NCBI GenBank assembly: GCA_017508975.1
Contig: JAFWQU010000015.1
Span: forward strand, 1 to 64,000
DNA from: Clostridia bacterium
GTDB taxonomy: Bacteria > Bacillota > Clostridia > Christensenellales > Aristaeellaceae
Length of the DNA stretch: 64,000 nt
Direction: 5' to 3'
The notes beneath the pieces were generated by a model. It was not told the origin of the DNA. It was given only the letters and a program-made list of their open reading frames with translations, and did not search any database. The position numbers were made by a program, and so were the translations under genes. Numbering within the stretch: the stretch's first letter is position 1; every line of letters starts with the position of its first letter. Shown here one piece after another: positions 41,903-50,531 of the stretch.

Positions 41903-42238
41903 ATGCTGACCAAAGAAGAACTCCCGGACTGCCCGGTAGCCACCACGGTTCAGCTCATCGGGAACAAGTGGAAACTGCTGATCCTGCGCAATCTGCAGGC
42001 CCGGCCCTGGCGGTTCAATGAAATGCTGCGTTCTATTCCCGGCATCAGCCAGAAGGTGCTGACGGATAACCTGCGGGCGCTGGAAACAGACGGCATCATC
42101 ACCCGGACGGTCTTTCCCGAAGTGCCTCCCCGGGTGGAATACGCCCTCAGCGAGCTTGGGGATTCCTTGCGTCCTATTATTCAGGCGATGGAAGCCTGGG
42201 GGCGCGGCTATCAGCAGATGGTACGGGAGGCAGAATGA
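41903..42238 (+). CDS. HxlR-family regulator with N-terminal cysteine
   Basis: This 111-residue winged-helix protein has the HxlR signature VQLIGNKWKLLILRNL, SIPGISQKVLTDNLRAL and EYALSELGDSL. C10 (ELPDCPV) lies where YodB/HypR-type members carry the redox-sensing cysteine. GGAGGT is seven bases before the ATG at 41903; an upstream in-frame ATG at 41876 is less well placed. It overlaps the macrodomain gene by 4 bases. It may sense oxidative or electrophile stress and control the sirtuin module. Confidence 0.9.
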   Translation: MLTKEELPDCPVATTVQLIGNKWKLLILRNLQARPWRFNEMLRSIPGISQKVLTDNLRALETDGIITRTVFPEVPPRVEYALSELGDSLRPIIQAMEAWGRGYQQMVREAE

Positions 42239-43014
42239 ATCAGCAGGAAAGATGTCTTTGGCTCATTCGTGAGCTTCTGAAGGAGATGCCGCAGTACCGG
42301 AGCGATGTGTTTCCTTTCACCGCCGACCGCCGCTGGCGGCTGCTCCGGAGCCTGATGAACGTGCGTCCGCCGATGCCCGTGACAGAGGAGTTTTTGCGTG
42401 TTCAGGATGCTTACCTGAAGCAAATGACTCTGGAAAAAGGAGTTGTGGATGCTGCTTCGCTTCCAGTCTGCGCGAAAGACGAACGGCTGATCCTTTGGCA
42501 GGGCGACATCACCACCCTGCAATGCGACGCCATTGTCAACGCCGCCAACAGCCAGATGCTGGGCTGCTTTTCACCCTGCCACGGCTGCATCGACAACATC
42601 ATCCACACCATGGCAGGCATTCAGCTGCGGCTGGCCTGTCACGAGATCATGAAAAAACAGGGGCATGAGGAACTCACCGGCCAGGCCAAGATCACGCCGG
42701 GCTTCAACCTGCCCGCGAAGTATGTGCTGCACACGGTAGGACCCATTATCGACGGCGAAGTGACTGCCGGGGATGAAGCGCTGCTGGCCTCCTGCTATCG
42801 GAACTGTCTGGAACTGGCCGCACAGAAAGGCTTGCATTCCATCGCATTCTGCTGTATCTCCACTGGCGTATTCCGGTTTCCTCCCGAACGAGCGGCGGAG
42901 ATCGCCGTGCGGACGGTCAGGGAATTCCTGCAGGCTCCCGGCAGTCTTCAGCGGGTCATTTTCAATGTTTTCAAGGACAGTGACCTGTTCATCTACCAGC
43001 ATTTGCTGTCCTGA
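42235..43014 (+). CDS. zinc-containing macrodomain (protein ADP-ribosylhydrolase)
   Basis: This 259-residue protein has a helical N-terminus and a macrodomain from about residue 85: ILWQGDITTLQCDAIVNAAN, then GCFSPCHGCIDNIIHTMAG, where C111, H116 and C118 match the zinc site of Zn-macrodomains. GLHSIAFCCISTGVFRFPPE is the second nucleotide loop. Enzymes of this class remove ADP-ribose placed on proteins by the linked SirTM sirtuin. The gene starts inside the HxlR gene, and the sirtuin gene follows after a repeat element. Confidence 0.93.
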   Translation: MNQQERCLWLIRELLKEMPQYRSDVFPFTADRRWRLLRSLMNVRPPMPVTEEFLRVQDAYLKQMTLEKGVVDAASLPVCAKDERLILWQGDITTLQCDAIVNAANSQMLGCFSPCHGCIDNIIHTMAGIQLRLACHEIMKKQGHEELTGQAKITPGFNLPAKYVLHTVGPIIDGEVTAGDEALLASCYRNCLELAAQKGLHSIAFCCISTGVFRFPPERAAEIAVRTVREFLQAPGSLQRVIFNVFKDSDLFIYQHLLS

Positions 43015-43016
43015 AG

Positions 43017-43050
43017 AATGCCTCCCTTCCGGCTGCGGATGGGAGGTATT
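43017..43050 (+). terminator. possible terminator hairpin after the macrodomain gene
   Basis: AATGCCTCCC pairs with GGGAGGTATT around a 14-base loop just after the stop. There is no real T-tract, so function is uncertain. Confidence 0.4.
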
Positions 43051-43101
43051 GCTTTATCCGGCTGTATCATTTTTCAGCTTCCAGCTTCTGTTTGGCAGTT
43101 T

Positions 43102-43236
43102 ATATGATCTCAATTTCTATATGCCTGTTTAGCAGAGGGGTTTCGCGCCTGCGGGCGCGACCAGGGCTTTCCGATCGCCCTGGACCTTCGGCCACATGCT
43201 GTTGCTGGGTTTATCGTTTTTTCTTGTGATCAGTAT
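43102..43236 (+). repeat. interspersed palindromic repeat, copy 13 (degenerate ends)
   Basis: Both core hairpins are perfect, but the left half (ATATGATCTCAATTTC) and right end (CTTGTGATCAGTAT) have drifted. It sits between the macrodomain and sirtuin genes. Confidence 0.88.
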
Positions 43237-43264
43237 GGAACAGACGCACCTCTTCATTTGCACA

Positions 43265-43280
43265 GTTACCTTTGTGTAAC
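43265..43280 (+). promoter_or_regulatory. candidate HxlR operator before the sirtuin gene
   Basis: GTTACCTTTGTGTAAC is a GTTAC-N6-GTAAC dyad; a similar GTTACCTAAAGG lies 6 bases downstream. Spaced TAC/GTA half-sites of this kind are known for YodB/HxlR proteins. The link to the upstream HxlR is inferred. Confidence 0.5.
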
Positions 43281-43372
43281 CGGGCGGTTACCTAAAGGTG
43301 CGTACTTACAGAATCAACCTTGTTGTGCTATGCTGTGAGCGTCGCAGGGAAAAGCGGCAGGGAGTGATCATC

Positions 43373-44257
43373 ATGGATAAGCAGATTCAGGAACTCAAGC
43401 AAAGGATCCAACAGGCGGACGCTGTCCTCATCGGCGCGGGCGCGGGCCTGTCCACCGCCGCCGGATTTGTCTACTCCGGCGAACGGTTCGAGCGGTATTT
43501 CAGTGATTTCGGCCGCAAGTACGGTTTTCACGATATGTATTCCGGCGGGTTTTATCCGTATGAAACCCAGGAGGAATTCTGGGCCTACTGGAGCCGCTAC
43601 ATCTGGATCAACCGATATATGGATGCGCCGAAGGGCACCTATGCCGATCTCTTCCGGCTGGTACGGGACAAGGATTATTTTGTGCTGACCACCAATGTGG
43701 ATCACTGCTTCCAGAAAGCTGGGTTCGACAGGAAGCGCCTGTTCTACACCCAGGGCGACTACGGGCTGTTCCAGTGCAGCAAGCCCTGCTGCAAAAAAAC
43801 CTGGGATAACGAAGCCCTGGTCCGCGGGATGATCCTCTCGCAGGGATTCATCATCGGGGAGCGCCATGAGCTGACGCTGCCGGACGGTACCGCGGCGGCC
43901 ATGCGCATCCCCTCGGATTTGATTCCCAGGTGTCCCAACTGCGGGCGTCCCCTGACCATGAATCTGCGCTCGGATGACAAGTTTGTGGAGGATGAAGGCT
44001 GGCAGAGAGCCGCCGTGGAATACGAAGTCTGGCTGACTGCCCACCGGGATCAGCGGGTGGTTTTTCTGGAGATCGGCGTCGGTTACAACACGCCGGGCAT
44101 CATCAAATATGCTTTCTGGCAGCAGGTGTATCAGAATCCGGAAGCGACATATGCCTGCCTGAACATGGAGACCTTGCCGGTCCCGGAAGAGATCCGTGAC
44201 CGTTCGATTGTGATCAGCGGCGATTCCGCGCGGGTGATCGGGGAGCTGGTCTCATGA
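43373..44257 (+). CDS. SirTM-class sirtuin (protein ADP-ribosyltransferase)
   Basis: This 294-residue protein has the NAD-binding start GAGAGLSTAAGF (21-32) and SGERFERYFSDFGRKYGF, the SirTM signature. TTNVDHCFQKAGFDRKRLFY leads to TQGDYGLFQC, where a Gln stands in place of the catalytic His of deacetylating sirtuins. C135, C139/C140 and CPNC near 187-190 form the zinc site. Known SirTM enzymes ADP-ribosylate a lipoylated GcvH-like carrier. AGGGAG precedes the ATG. It overlaps DUF1848 by 4 bases. No GcvH-L or lipoate ligase gene is in the window. Confidence 0.92.
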   Translation: MDKQIQELKQRIQQADAVLIGAGAGLSTAAGFVYSGERFERYFSDFGRKYGFHDMYSGGFYPYETQEEFWAYWSRYIWINRYMDAPKGTYADLFRLVRDKDYFVLTTNVDHCFQKAGFDRKRLFYTQGDYGLFQCSKPCCKKTWDNEALVRGMILSQGFIIGERHELTLPDGTAAAMRIPSDLIPRCPNCGRPLTMNLRSDDKFVEDEGWQRAAVEYEVWLTAHRDQRVVFLEIGVGYNTPGIIKYAFWQQVYQNPEATYACLNMETLPVPEEIRDRSIVISGDSARVIGELVS

Positions 44258-45189
44258 TCATCCACACCGGCATGCGCACCGACATTCCGGCTTTCTATGC
44301 CGATTGGTTCGTCAACCGGCTGAAAGCGGGTTTTGTCCTGGTACGAAATCCCTACAATCCCCACAGCGTCACCCGGTACCGCCTGACGCCGGACGTGGTC
44401 GACCTGATCGGCTTCTGCACCAAGAATCCCGCGCCCATGCTGCCGCATATGGATCTGCTGCGCCCCTTCGGGCAGTACTGGTTTGTGACCGTTACGCCTT
44501 ACGGGAAGGAGATCGAGCCCCATGTGCCCAACAAACTGCGGGTGCTGGACAGCTTCAAGCGGCTGTCCGACATCGTGGGCGTGGACAGCACAGGCTGGCG
44601 GTACGATCCGGTATTCATCAGCGATGCCTATCCTGTCGAGCGGCACATCAAAGCCTTTGAATACATGGCAAAAGCCCTGTCCGGCTATACCCGGACCGCT
44701 GTGATCAGCTTTATCGACCTGTATGAAAAGACGCGTCGCAATTTCCCGGAAGCGCGGACAGTCACCACTGAACAGCGGCTGACTCTGGGAAAGGCCTTTG
44801 TGGAAATCGGCAGGCTATACGGGATGACCATCCGCCCCTGCGCCGAGGGAAACGAGTTGGCCCAATTCGGCGCGGACTGCAGCGGCTGCATGACCATCGC
44901 AACCTATGAAAAGGCGCTCCATCAGCGTTTGAAGGCTCCCGGAAAACCCGCCGCCCGGAAGGAGTGCGCCTGTTATCTGGGCGGAGACATCGGGGCATAC
45001 AATACCTGCGCCCACCTGTGCCGCTACTGCTATGCCAATTATGACGCAGACACCGTCCGCAGAAACAGAATGGCCCATGATCCGGAGTCACCTCTGCTGA
45101 TCGGTCATCTGATGCCGGACGATCAGGTCCATGAAGCCAAACAGGAAAGCTGGATTGATCCACAGATCAGAATGGAAGCAGCGGACTGA
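44254..45189 (+). CDS. DUF1848 protein with Cys-rich C-terminus
   Basis: This 311-residue protein resembles the DUF1848 family (RTDIPAFYADWFVNRLKAG, RYRLTPDVVDLIGFCTKNP, WFVTVTPYGKEIEPHVP). The C-terminal part has several Cys, including CSGCM and TCAHLCRYCYANYD, a CxxxCxxC set that could hold an iron-sulfur cluster. The family function is unknown. The start overlaps the sirtuin stop (ATGA), so it is part of the ADP-ribosylation module and may act on its target or in repair. Confidence 0.88.
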   Translation: MIIHTGMRTDIPAFYADWFVNRLKAGFVLVRNPYNPHSVTRYRLTPDVVDLIGFCTKNPAPMLPHMDLLRPFGQYWFVTVTPYGKEIEPHVPNKLRVLDSFKRLSDIVGVDSTGWRYDPVFISDAYPVERHIKAFEYMAKALSGYTRTAVISFIDLYEKTRRNFPEARTVTTEQRLTLGKAFVEIGRLYGMTIRPCAEGNELAQFGADCSGCMTIATYEKALHQRLKAPGKPAARKECACYLGGDIGAYNTCAHLCRYCYANYDADTVRRNRMAHDPESPLLIGHLMPDDQVHEAKQESWIDPQIRMEAAD

Positions 45190-45211
45190 CGGATCATACT
45201 GATTTCAAGTA

Positions 45212-45315
45212 ATACTAATCTCAGTTTAGAATGCTTATTGTCAACAGTGGGATTTCGCGCCCGCAGGCGCGAAATCCCACTGTTGACAATAAGCACACGA
45301 TACTGAGATCAGTAT
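45212..45315. repeat. interspersed repeat, copy 14: collapsed perfect palindrome
   Basis: GCTTATTGTCAACAGTGGG... at 45233-45261 and its exact reverse complement at 45266-45294 form 29-bp arms around CGCA. The outer parts differ: the left is the CAGTTTAGAATGC variant, the right the GTGTGC variant. The CCAGGGC hairpin half is absent. A further end fragment (ATACTGATTTCAAG) lies at 45195-45208. The terminal T is part of the next gene's stop. Confidence 0.93.
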
Positions 45316-46319
45316 TATTTCTTCAGATACAGCGTGACGAAAATGTCATGCAGATACACATCTGTTGTGATGGTGCCTTCGGGGATGTCAATATCGGGAT
45401 GCCGGTAGGGCGAGAGGGCCATTCCGATCATCGTTGCATCCACCTTCCGGTTCTCTGGCAGGGAATCAAAGATACTCTGGTCCGGCGTGTTGATCCGGCT
45501 CCAGAATACCACGTCCACGATCCCCTGGGACAGCGCGAGGGAACGGGCTCCGGACTCAATGCTGACCAGCTCGATGTTCTTTCCGGTCCGTCTGCTGATC
45601 TCGGCAAGGACAGCGGTGTTGAAGCCGGCGGGAATCCCTGCTTCGTCGACGTAGTCGATGGGAGGCAGGTCGCCGGTCACGCCGACCCTGATGGTCTCAG
45701 CGTTGTCGATCTTCGGCAATTCCACCTTGTCCAGCTCCATGATGGAGGCTTTCAGCGCATCCAGGGTCCCATCCTCTTTCATGCCGGCAATGGCCAGATT
45801 GAACTCGTTCCGGAGGGCAGCGTGGTCCTCCATCATGAGGAAGCAGAAGTCCGTTCCCAGAATCTGGTCCAGGATGAACCGATTCTTGATGTTCGTCATC
45901 TCTCCCCCGTATACTCTTTCCATCTCGCTGTACTCGAGCCAGGAGGTCAGGTTTTCGTTCTGCTGGCACAGATAGCTTCCGACCGTAAAGTATACGATCA
46001 TTCCGTCGATCTGGCCCGCGTTCAGGCTCATGACCATGCTGTTCAGGTTGTCAAACTCCACAGCCTCCACGCGGTCGATATCCACCGGGGCCGCCGAGGC
46101 ATCATCGTTCACGACATACATGTTTCCAAAGATCTGGAAACCGCCGCTGTAGCTCTGGATGGCCTTCAGGGCTTCCACCAGCATGCCGCTCCGGGAAGCT
46201 TCGTCGCTCTTCAGATAGGTGAGCTCACCGATTTTGATGGTTGTCTCCCCCACTGCGGGAACGGCAATCACCGTCAGTGCCAGGAAAAGCGCCAGGAAAA
46301 GGGAAACACACTTTTTCAT
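45315..46319 (-). CDS. family 3 extracellular solute-binding protein
   Basis: This 334-residue protein has a signal peptide (MKKCVSLFLALFLALTVIAVPAVG) and two lobes. The second has the clear SBP family 3 pattern: TIRVGVTGDLPPIDYVDEAG, AGFNTAVLAEISRRTGKNIEL and LALSQGIVDVVFWSR. The first (DGMIVYFTVGSYLC) is more divergent, as if a domain were duplicated. Such proteins deliver amino acids or related ligands to an ABC importer, but no permease gene is near. The stop overlaps the end of the palindromic repeat. Confidence 0.85.
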   Translation of the reverse strand: MKKCVSLFLALFLALTVIAVPAVGETTIKIGELTYLKSDEASRSGMLVEALKAIQSYSGGFQIFGNMYVVNDDASAAPVDIDRVEAVEFDNLNSMVMSLNAGQIDGMIVYFTVGSYLCQQNENLTSWLEYSEMERVYGGEMTNIKNRFILDQILGTDFCFLMMEDHAALRNEFNLAIAGMKEDGTLDALKASIMELDKVELPKIDNAETIRVGVTGDLPPIDYVDEAGIPAGFNTAVLAEISRRTGKNIELVSIESGARSLALSQGIVDVVFWSRINTPDQSIFDSLPENRKVDATMIGMALSPYRHPDIDIPEGTITTDVYLHDIFVTLYLKK

Positions 46320-46389
46320 ACGGATACCTCCCGATTCTGTTTTCGGATCTCTGCGGATGATGCAGGTTCTATATCATCCCATCACCTCT

Positions 46390-46416
46390 ATTATATGAAC
46401 CGTCGGTTTTTGACAA
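46390..46416 (-). promoter_or_regulatory. possible promoter of the solute-binding protein gene
   Basis: On the minus strand TTGTCA (46411-46416) and TATAAT (46390-46395) are 15 bases apart, a short spacing. Confidence 0.4.
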
Positions 46417-46512
46417 CAGGAACTGCATCAAAAATAGGACGGCAGTTGCTGCCGGATGGCGGAGAACCGTTCTGTCTTGTTCAATCTTCAACCAGCTCAT
46501 GCAATTTCATTC

Positions 46513-46562
46513 TTGACACGGTGTCATTTTTGCGGTATACTGCAGTTGATGACACGGTGTCA
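46513..46562 (+). promoter_or_regulatory. promoter of the TetR-led operon with two identical operators
   Basis: TTGACA (46513-46518) and TATACT (46536-46541) are 17 bases apart. TGACACGGTGTCA occurs twice, over the -35 box (46514-46526) and downstream of the -10 box (46550-46562). The dyads are identical and perfect, as expected for a TetR autoregulatory site. Confidence 0.88.
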
Positions 46563-46586
46563 TTTTAGACGGAAGGATGAGTGCGG

Positions 46587-47210
46587 ATGTCCAGAGGTTC
46601 ACCGCAGCTGACGGAGGCCCGGAAGGAGGAGATCCTCCAGGCCTGCGCGGCTTTGTATGAAACACGCGGGTTCAAGGAAACCACGCTGAAGGAGATCGGG
46701 GCGGCGACCACCCTGACGCGGACAGGGATCTATCTGTATTTTCAGACCAAGGAGGAGATCTTCCTGGCGCTGCTGGCGAGGGAGTACGACGGCTGGGTGG
46801 CGGAGATGCAGGCCGTGATGGCGAAACAGCCGGTCCTTCCCCGCGGAGAGATTGCGGCGGTGCTGGCCAGGACGCTGACGGATCATCCGCGGCTGCTGCG
46901 GCTGCTCTCCATGAACCTGTACGAGATGGAGGCGAACTCCCGGCCGGAGCGGCTGACGGCTTTCAAGCAATCCTTCGGAGCTTCGATGGATACGGTGGAC
47001 CGTCTGCTCCGGCAGTATCTCCCGGAGGCGGACGATGCCTGGCGCCGGAAATTTCTCTACGCCTTCTTCCCTTTCATCTACGGCATCTATCCCTATACCA
47101 GCGTCACGGAAAAGCAGGAGCAGGCCATGCGGGACGCGGGCATCCCCTATGTGTACCAGTCCGCCTACGACCTGACTTTCAATTTTCTGAGCCAACTGCT
47201 GAAGGAGTGA
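46587..47210 (+). CDS. TetR-family regulator of the aldo/keto reductase-flavodoxin operon
   Basis: This 207-residue protein has a TetR DNA-binding domain (EEILQACAALYETRGFKETT, LTRTGIYLYFQTKEEIFLAL) and a helical C-terminus (YAFFPFIYGIYPYTSV). The ATG at 46587 has AAGGA nine bases upstream. Two TGACACGGTGTCA dyads in its promoter mark it as self-regulating, and it would control the five or six genes that follow on the same strand. The effector is unknown; a quinone or other reactive carbonyl would fit the enzymes. Confidence 0.93.
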   Translation: MSRGSPQLTEARKEEILQACAALYETRGFKETTLKEIGAATTLTRTGIYLYFQTKEEIFLALLAREYDGWVAEMQAVMAKQPVLPRGEIAAVLARTLTDHPRLLRLLSMNLYEMEANSRPERLTAFKQSFGASMDTVDRLLRQYLPEADDAWRRKFLYAFFPFIYGIYPYTSVTEKQEQAMRDAGIPYVYQSAYDLTFNFLSQLLKE

Positions 47211-47217
47211 GACAGCC

Positions 47218-48255
47218 ATGAAATACACCCGACTGGGCAAATCTGATCTGACCGTTTCCCGTATCTGCATGGGGTGCATGGGCTTCGGCGACGCGGGCCA
47301 GGGACAGCACGCCTGGACGCTGGACGAGGCGCATTCCCGGGAGATCATCCGGCACGGCCTGGAGATGGGCATCAACTTCTTCGACACGGCCATCGCCTAC
47401 CAGAGCGGCACCAGCGAGCAGTACGTCGGCCGCGCCCTGCGGGATTTCGCGAAGCGGGATGAGGTCGTCGTGGCCACCAAGTTTCTGCCCCGCACACAGG
47501 AGGAGATTGAGGCCGGCATCACCGGGCAGCAGCACATCGAGCGCATGATCAACAAGAGTCTGCAGAACCTCGGCATGGACCATGTGGACCTGTACATCTA
47601 CCACATGTGGGACTGGCAGACGCCCATGGAAGACATCCTGGACGGCCTGAACCGGGTGGTGCAGGCGGGCAAGGCGCGGTACATCGGTATCTCCAACTGC
47701 TTCGCCTGGCAGCTGGCCAAGGCCAACGCCATCGCCGAGCGCGAAGGCTGGGCAAAATTCATTTCTGTGCAGGGGCATTACAATCTGATCTTCCGGGAGG
47801 AGGAACGGGAGATGGTGCCCTACTGCCAGGAGGAGGGCATCGCCCTGACGCCCTACAGCGCCCTGGCGGCAGGCCGGCTGTCCCGCAAGCCCGGTGAGAC
47901 CTCCGAGCGGCTGGAGAAGGACGCCTACGCCAAATTCAAGTACGACGCCACCGCACAGCAGGACGGGATTATCATCGACCGGGTGGCGGAGCTGGCGGAA
48001 AAGCGGGGTGTGACCATGACGGAAGTCTCCCTGGCCTGGCTGCTGACCAAGGTCGCTTCCCCGGTGGTTGGCGCGACGAAGCTCCACCATGTGGACGGCG
48101 CTGCGAAGGCCACGGAACTGGAGCTGACGGACGAAGAAACCGCATATCTGGAGGCGCCCTATGTGCCGCATCCCCTGGCGGGCGTCATGGCGCAGAACAA
48201 ACCGGCGAACGCAAAGGAAAAGCATGTCTGGTCCACGGGCAATCAAAAGATTTGA
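47218..48255 (+). CDS. aldo/keto reductase
   Basis: This 345-residue NADPH-dependent reductase has the expected catalytic residues: D56 (INFFDTAIAYQSG), Y61 and K88 (VVVATKF), with H in DLYIYHMWD. ARYIGISNCFAWQL and LTPYSALAAGRLS are the usual barrel strands, and VGATKLHHVDG is the cofactor-phosphate region. It starts 8 bases after the TetR stop, so it is co-transcribed. It probably reduces an aldehyde or ketone. Confidence 0.93.
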   Translation: MKYTRLGKSDLTVSRICMGCMGFGDAGQGQHAWTLDEAHSREIIRHGLEMGINFFDTAIAYQSGTSEQYVGRALRDFAKRDEVVVATKFLPRTQEEIEAGITGQQHIERMINKSLQNLGMDHVDLYIYHMWDWQTPMEDILDGLNRVVQAGKARYIGISNCFAWQLAKANAIAEREGWAKFISVQGHYNLIFREEEREMVPYCQEEGIALTPYSALAAGRLSRKPGETSERLEKDAYAKFKYDATAQQDGIIIDRVAELAEKRGVTMTEVSLAWLLTKVASPVVGATKLHHVDGAAKATELELTDEETAYLEAPYVPHPLAGVMAQNKPANAKEKHVWSTGNQKI

Positions 48256-48266
48256 GGAGGTTCACC

Positions 48267-49259
48267 ATGAAGAAACTGCTTGCCGCCGTCCTGTTTCTCT
48301 GCCTGCTCTGCACAGCCGCCCGCGCGGACACGCTGGTCACCAACGGCGGCGTGAGCCTGGACACCGGGTCCCTTCCGTACTGCACGGAGGATGAGTCCGC
48401 GCCTGTCGTGTATTTCATCAGCGATATCTCTCCGGAAAGCCTGGTGGCGGCCTATCAGGCCCTGGGCGTGGAACTGCCCGGCCGGGTGGGCGTGAAGATG
48501 TCCACCGGCGAGAGCGAGCGCAGCAATTACCTGCGGCCTGCCCTCATCGCCGATCTGATCCGTCTGGTGAACGGCACCATCGTGGAGTGCAACACCGCCT
48601 ACGGCGGCAGCCGCGCCTCCACTGCCATGCACCGCCAGCAGGCCAAGGACAATGGGCTGCTGGACGTGGCGGAGCTGGACATCCTGGACGAGGAGGGCAG
48701 CATGGAACTCCCCATCCCGGACGGCCGGCGCATCCAGGTGGACTATGTGGGCAGCCACTTTACGAACTACGATTCCTATCTCGTGCTGACCCACTTCAAG
48801 GGCCACGCCATGGCGGGCTTTGGCGGGGCCATCAAGAACATCTCCATCGGTTTCGGCTCCTCCATGGGCAAGGTATGGATCCATTCCGGCGGCACCCGGA
48901 CCAGCGGCAGCATCTGGGGCGAGCAGGATCCCTTCCTGGAGGCTATGGTGGACGCGGCCAAGGGCGTGGATACGGCCATGGGCGACCATATCGTCTATGT
49001 CAGCGTGATGAACCGTCTGTCTGTGGACTGCGACTGTGACGGCAATCCCGCCGAGCCGGACATGCACGACGTCGGCATTCTGGCCTCCACCGACCCGCTG
49101 GCTATCGACCAGGCGGTCATCGATCTGGTCTGGGCAATGCCGGACAGCGGAAGCCTGATTCGCCGCATCGAGCGGCAGAACGGCCTGCACACACTGGATG
49201 CGGGCGAAGCCAACGGCCTGGGCAGCCGGCATTACCGACTGGTCGTCATCGGAGAATAA
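48267..49259 (+). CDS. secreted DUF362 protein
   Basis: This 330-residue protein starts with a signal peptide (MKKLLAAVLFLCLLCTAARA). The rest matches DUF362: RVGVKMSTGESERSNYLRP, SYLVLTHFKGHAMAGFGGAIKN, SIGFGSSMGKVWIHS, and DVGILASTDPLAIDQAVIDL. DUF362 proteins are often fused to ferredoxin domains, but here there is none; only a CDCDG motif is seen. Secretion is unusual for a DUF362 protein and is worth noting. GAGGAGG lies before the ATG at 48267. Confidence 0.85.
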   Translation: MKKLLAAVLFLCLLCTAARADTLVTNGGVSLDTGSLPYCTEDESAPVVYFISDISPESLVAAYQALGVELPGRVGVKMSTGESERSNYLRPALIADLIRLVNGTIVECNTAYGGSRASTAMHRQQAKDNGLLDVAELDILDEEGSMELPIPDGRRIQVDYVGSHFTNYDSYLVLTHFKGHAMAGFGGAIKNISIGFGSSMGKVWIHSGGTRTSGSIWGEQDPFLEAMVDAAKGVDTAMGDHIVYVSVMNRLSVDCDCDGNPAEPDMHDVGILASTDPLAIDQAVIDLVWAMPDSGSLIRRIERQNGLHTLDAGEANGLGSRHYRLVVIGE

Positions 49260-49262
49260 GCC

Positions 49263-50171
49263 ATGGGAGACTGGATTGTACGGGAAGCCGTCTATCTGTG
49301 GTACTACCTGGACATCCAGATCCGGCAGATCGCGCCGTACTGGGCGCTTGGCATCGTGCTGGGCAGCGCGGTCTCCGTGTTCGGCAAGAAGCACATCCAC
49401 GGCGCGTTTGCGCGGTTCGGGCAGCGAAAAACGGGCTGGCTGGGCGTCATCCCCGCCAGTCTGCTGGGGATCGCCTCCCCGCTGTGCATGTACGGCACCA
49501 TTCCCATCGCCGCGTCCTTCTCGGAGCAGGGCGTGAAGGACGATGTCCTGGCCGCCTTCATGATGTCGAGCATTCTGCTGAACCCCCAGCTGATCCTCTA
49601 CAGCGGCGCGCTGGGGCAGACAGCGCTGATTATCCGCTGCGTCAGCTGCTGTCTCTGCGGCTGCGCGGCGGGCTGGCTGATCCGGCTGTGCTACAGCGGG
49701 AAGGGCAAAAGCTTCTTCGACTTCACCGGCTTCCATGAGGGCAAAAGCCGGGATACCGACCCGAATCCGCTGCTGCGCTTCCTGAAGAATGTCTGGCGCA
49801 ACGTGAAGGCCACCGGCCCCATGTTCGCCCTGGGCATTCTGCTGACGGCGCTGTATCAGATCCATGTGCCCGGCGATTTCGTCAGCGGCCTGTTCGGCAA
49901 GAACAGCGGCTTCGGCGTTCTGATGGCGGCGACGATCGGTGTGCCGGTGTATATGTGCGGAGGCGGCACCATTCCCTTGCTCAACGAGTGGCTCGCGGAC
50001 GGCATGAGCATGGGCAGCGCGGCCGCCTTCATGCTGACCGGCCCGGCCACCAAGATCACCAACCTGGGAGCGATGAAGATCGTGCTAGGCTGGAAGCGGT
50101 TCCTGATCTATCTGGCCTTCGTGATGTTGTTTTCCCTGGTCACCGGACTGCTGGTCGACCTGATTGTATGA
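49263..50171 (+). CDS. YraQ/DUF318-type permease
   Basis: This 302-residue membrane protein has about eight segments. The repeated motifs ASPLCMYGTIPIAASF...MSSILLNPQL and PVYMCGGGTIPLLNEW...LTGPATKITNLG are those of the DUF318/YraQ permease family, which exports metal or organoarsenic ions in some members. The Cys residues in LCMYG and YMCGG lie at the usual positions. It follows DUF362 by 3 bases. Cargo unknown. Confidence 0.88.
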   Translation: MGDWIVREAVYLWYYLDIQIRQIAPYWALGIVLGSAVSVFGKKHIHGAFARFGQRKTGWLGVIPASLLGIASPLCMYGTIPIAASFSEQGVKDDVLAAFMMSSILLNPQLILYSGALGQTALIIRCVSCCLCGCAAGWLIRLCYSGKGKSFFDFTGFHEGKSRDTDPNPLLRFLKNVWRNVKATGPMFALGILLTALYQIHVPGDFVSGLFGKNSGFGVLMAATIGVPVYMCGGGTIPLLNEWLADGMSMGSAAAFMLTGPATKITNLGAMKIVLGWKRFLIYLAFVMLFSLVTGLLVDLIV

Positions 50172-50183
50172 GGAGGAAAAGCC

Positions 50184-50516
50184 ATGAGAGAAAAGATCGT
50201 ACAGACGGCGGGCAGACAGCAGCTGGGCGAATTCGCGCCCCTGTTTGCCCATCTCAACGACGACGTGCTGTTCGGCGAGGTGTGGAACGACGGCGCCATC
50301 GACACGAAGACCCGGTGCATCGTCACCGTGGTTTCCCTGATGGCCTCCGGCATCACGGACTCGTCGTTGATCTATCACCTTCAGAACGCCAAGGCTCACG
50401 GCGTGACGAAGGAAGAAATCGCCGCCATCATTACCCACGCCACCATGTATGTGGGCTGGCCGAAGGGCTGGGCCGTATTCCGGCTGGCGAAGGAAGTCTG
50501 GAATGAACAGGAATAA
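50184..50516 (+). CDS. carboxymuconolactone decarboxylase (CMD/AhpD-like) family protein
   Basis: This 110-residue protein has the single helical CMD domain: VWNDGAIDTKTRCIVTVVSL, HLQNAKAHGVTKEEIAAIITHATMY. The Cys pair CxxC of AhpD is absent (only C45 remains), so it is closer to the decarboxylase branch or a non-redox member. GAGGAGG precedes the ATG. It is part of the TetR-led operon. Confidence 0.88.
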   Translation: MREKIVQTAGRQQLGEFAPLFAHLNDDVLFGEVWNDGAIDTKTRCIVTVVSLMASGITDSSLIYHLQNAKAHGVTKEEIAAIITHATMYVGWPKGWAVFRLAKEVWNEQE

Positions 50517-50531
50517 GAGGAGGAAAATGAC

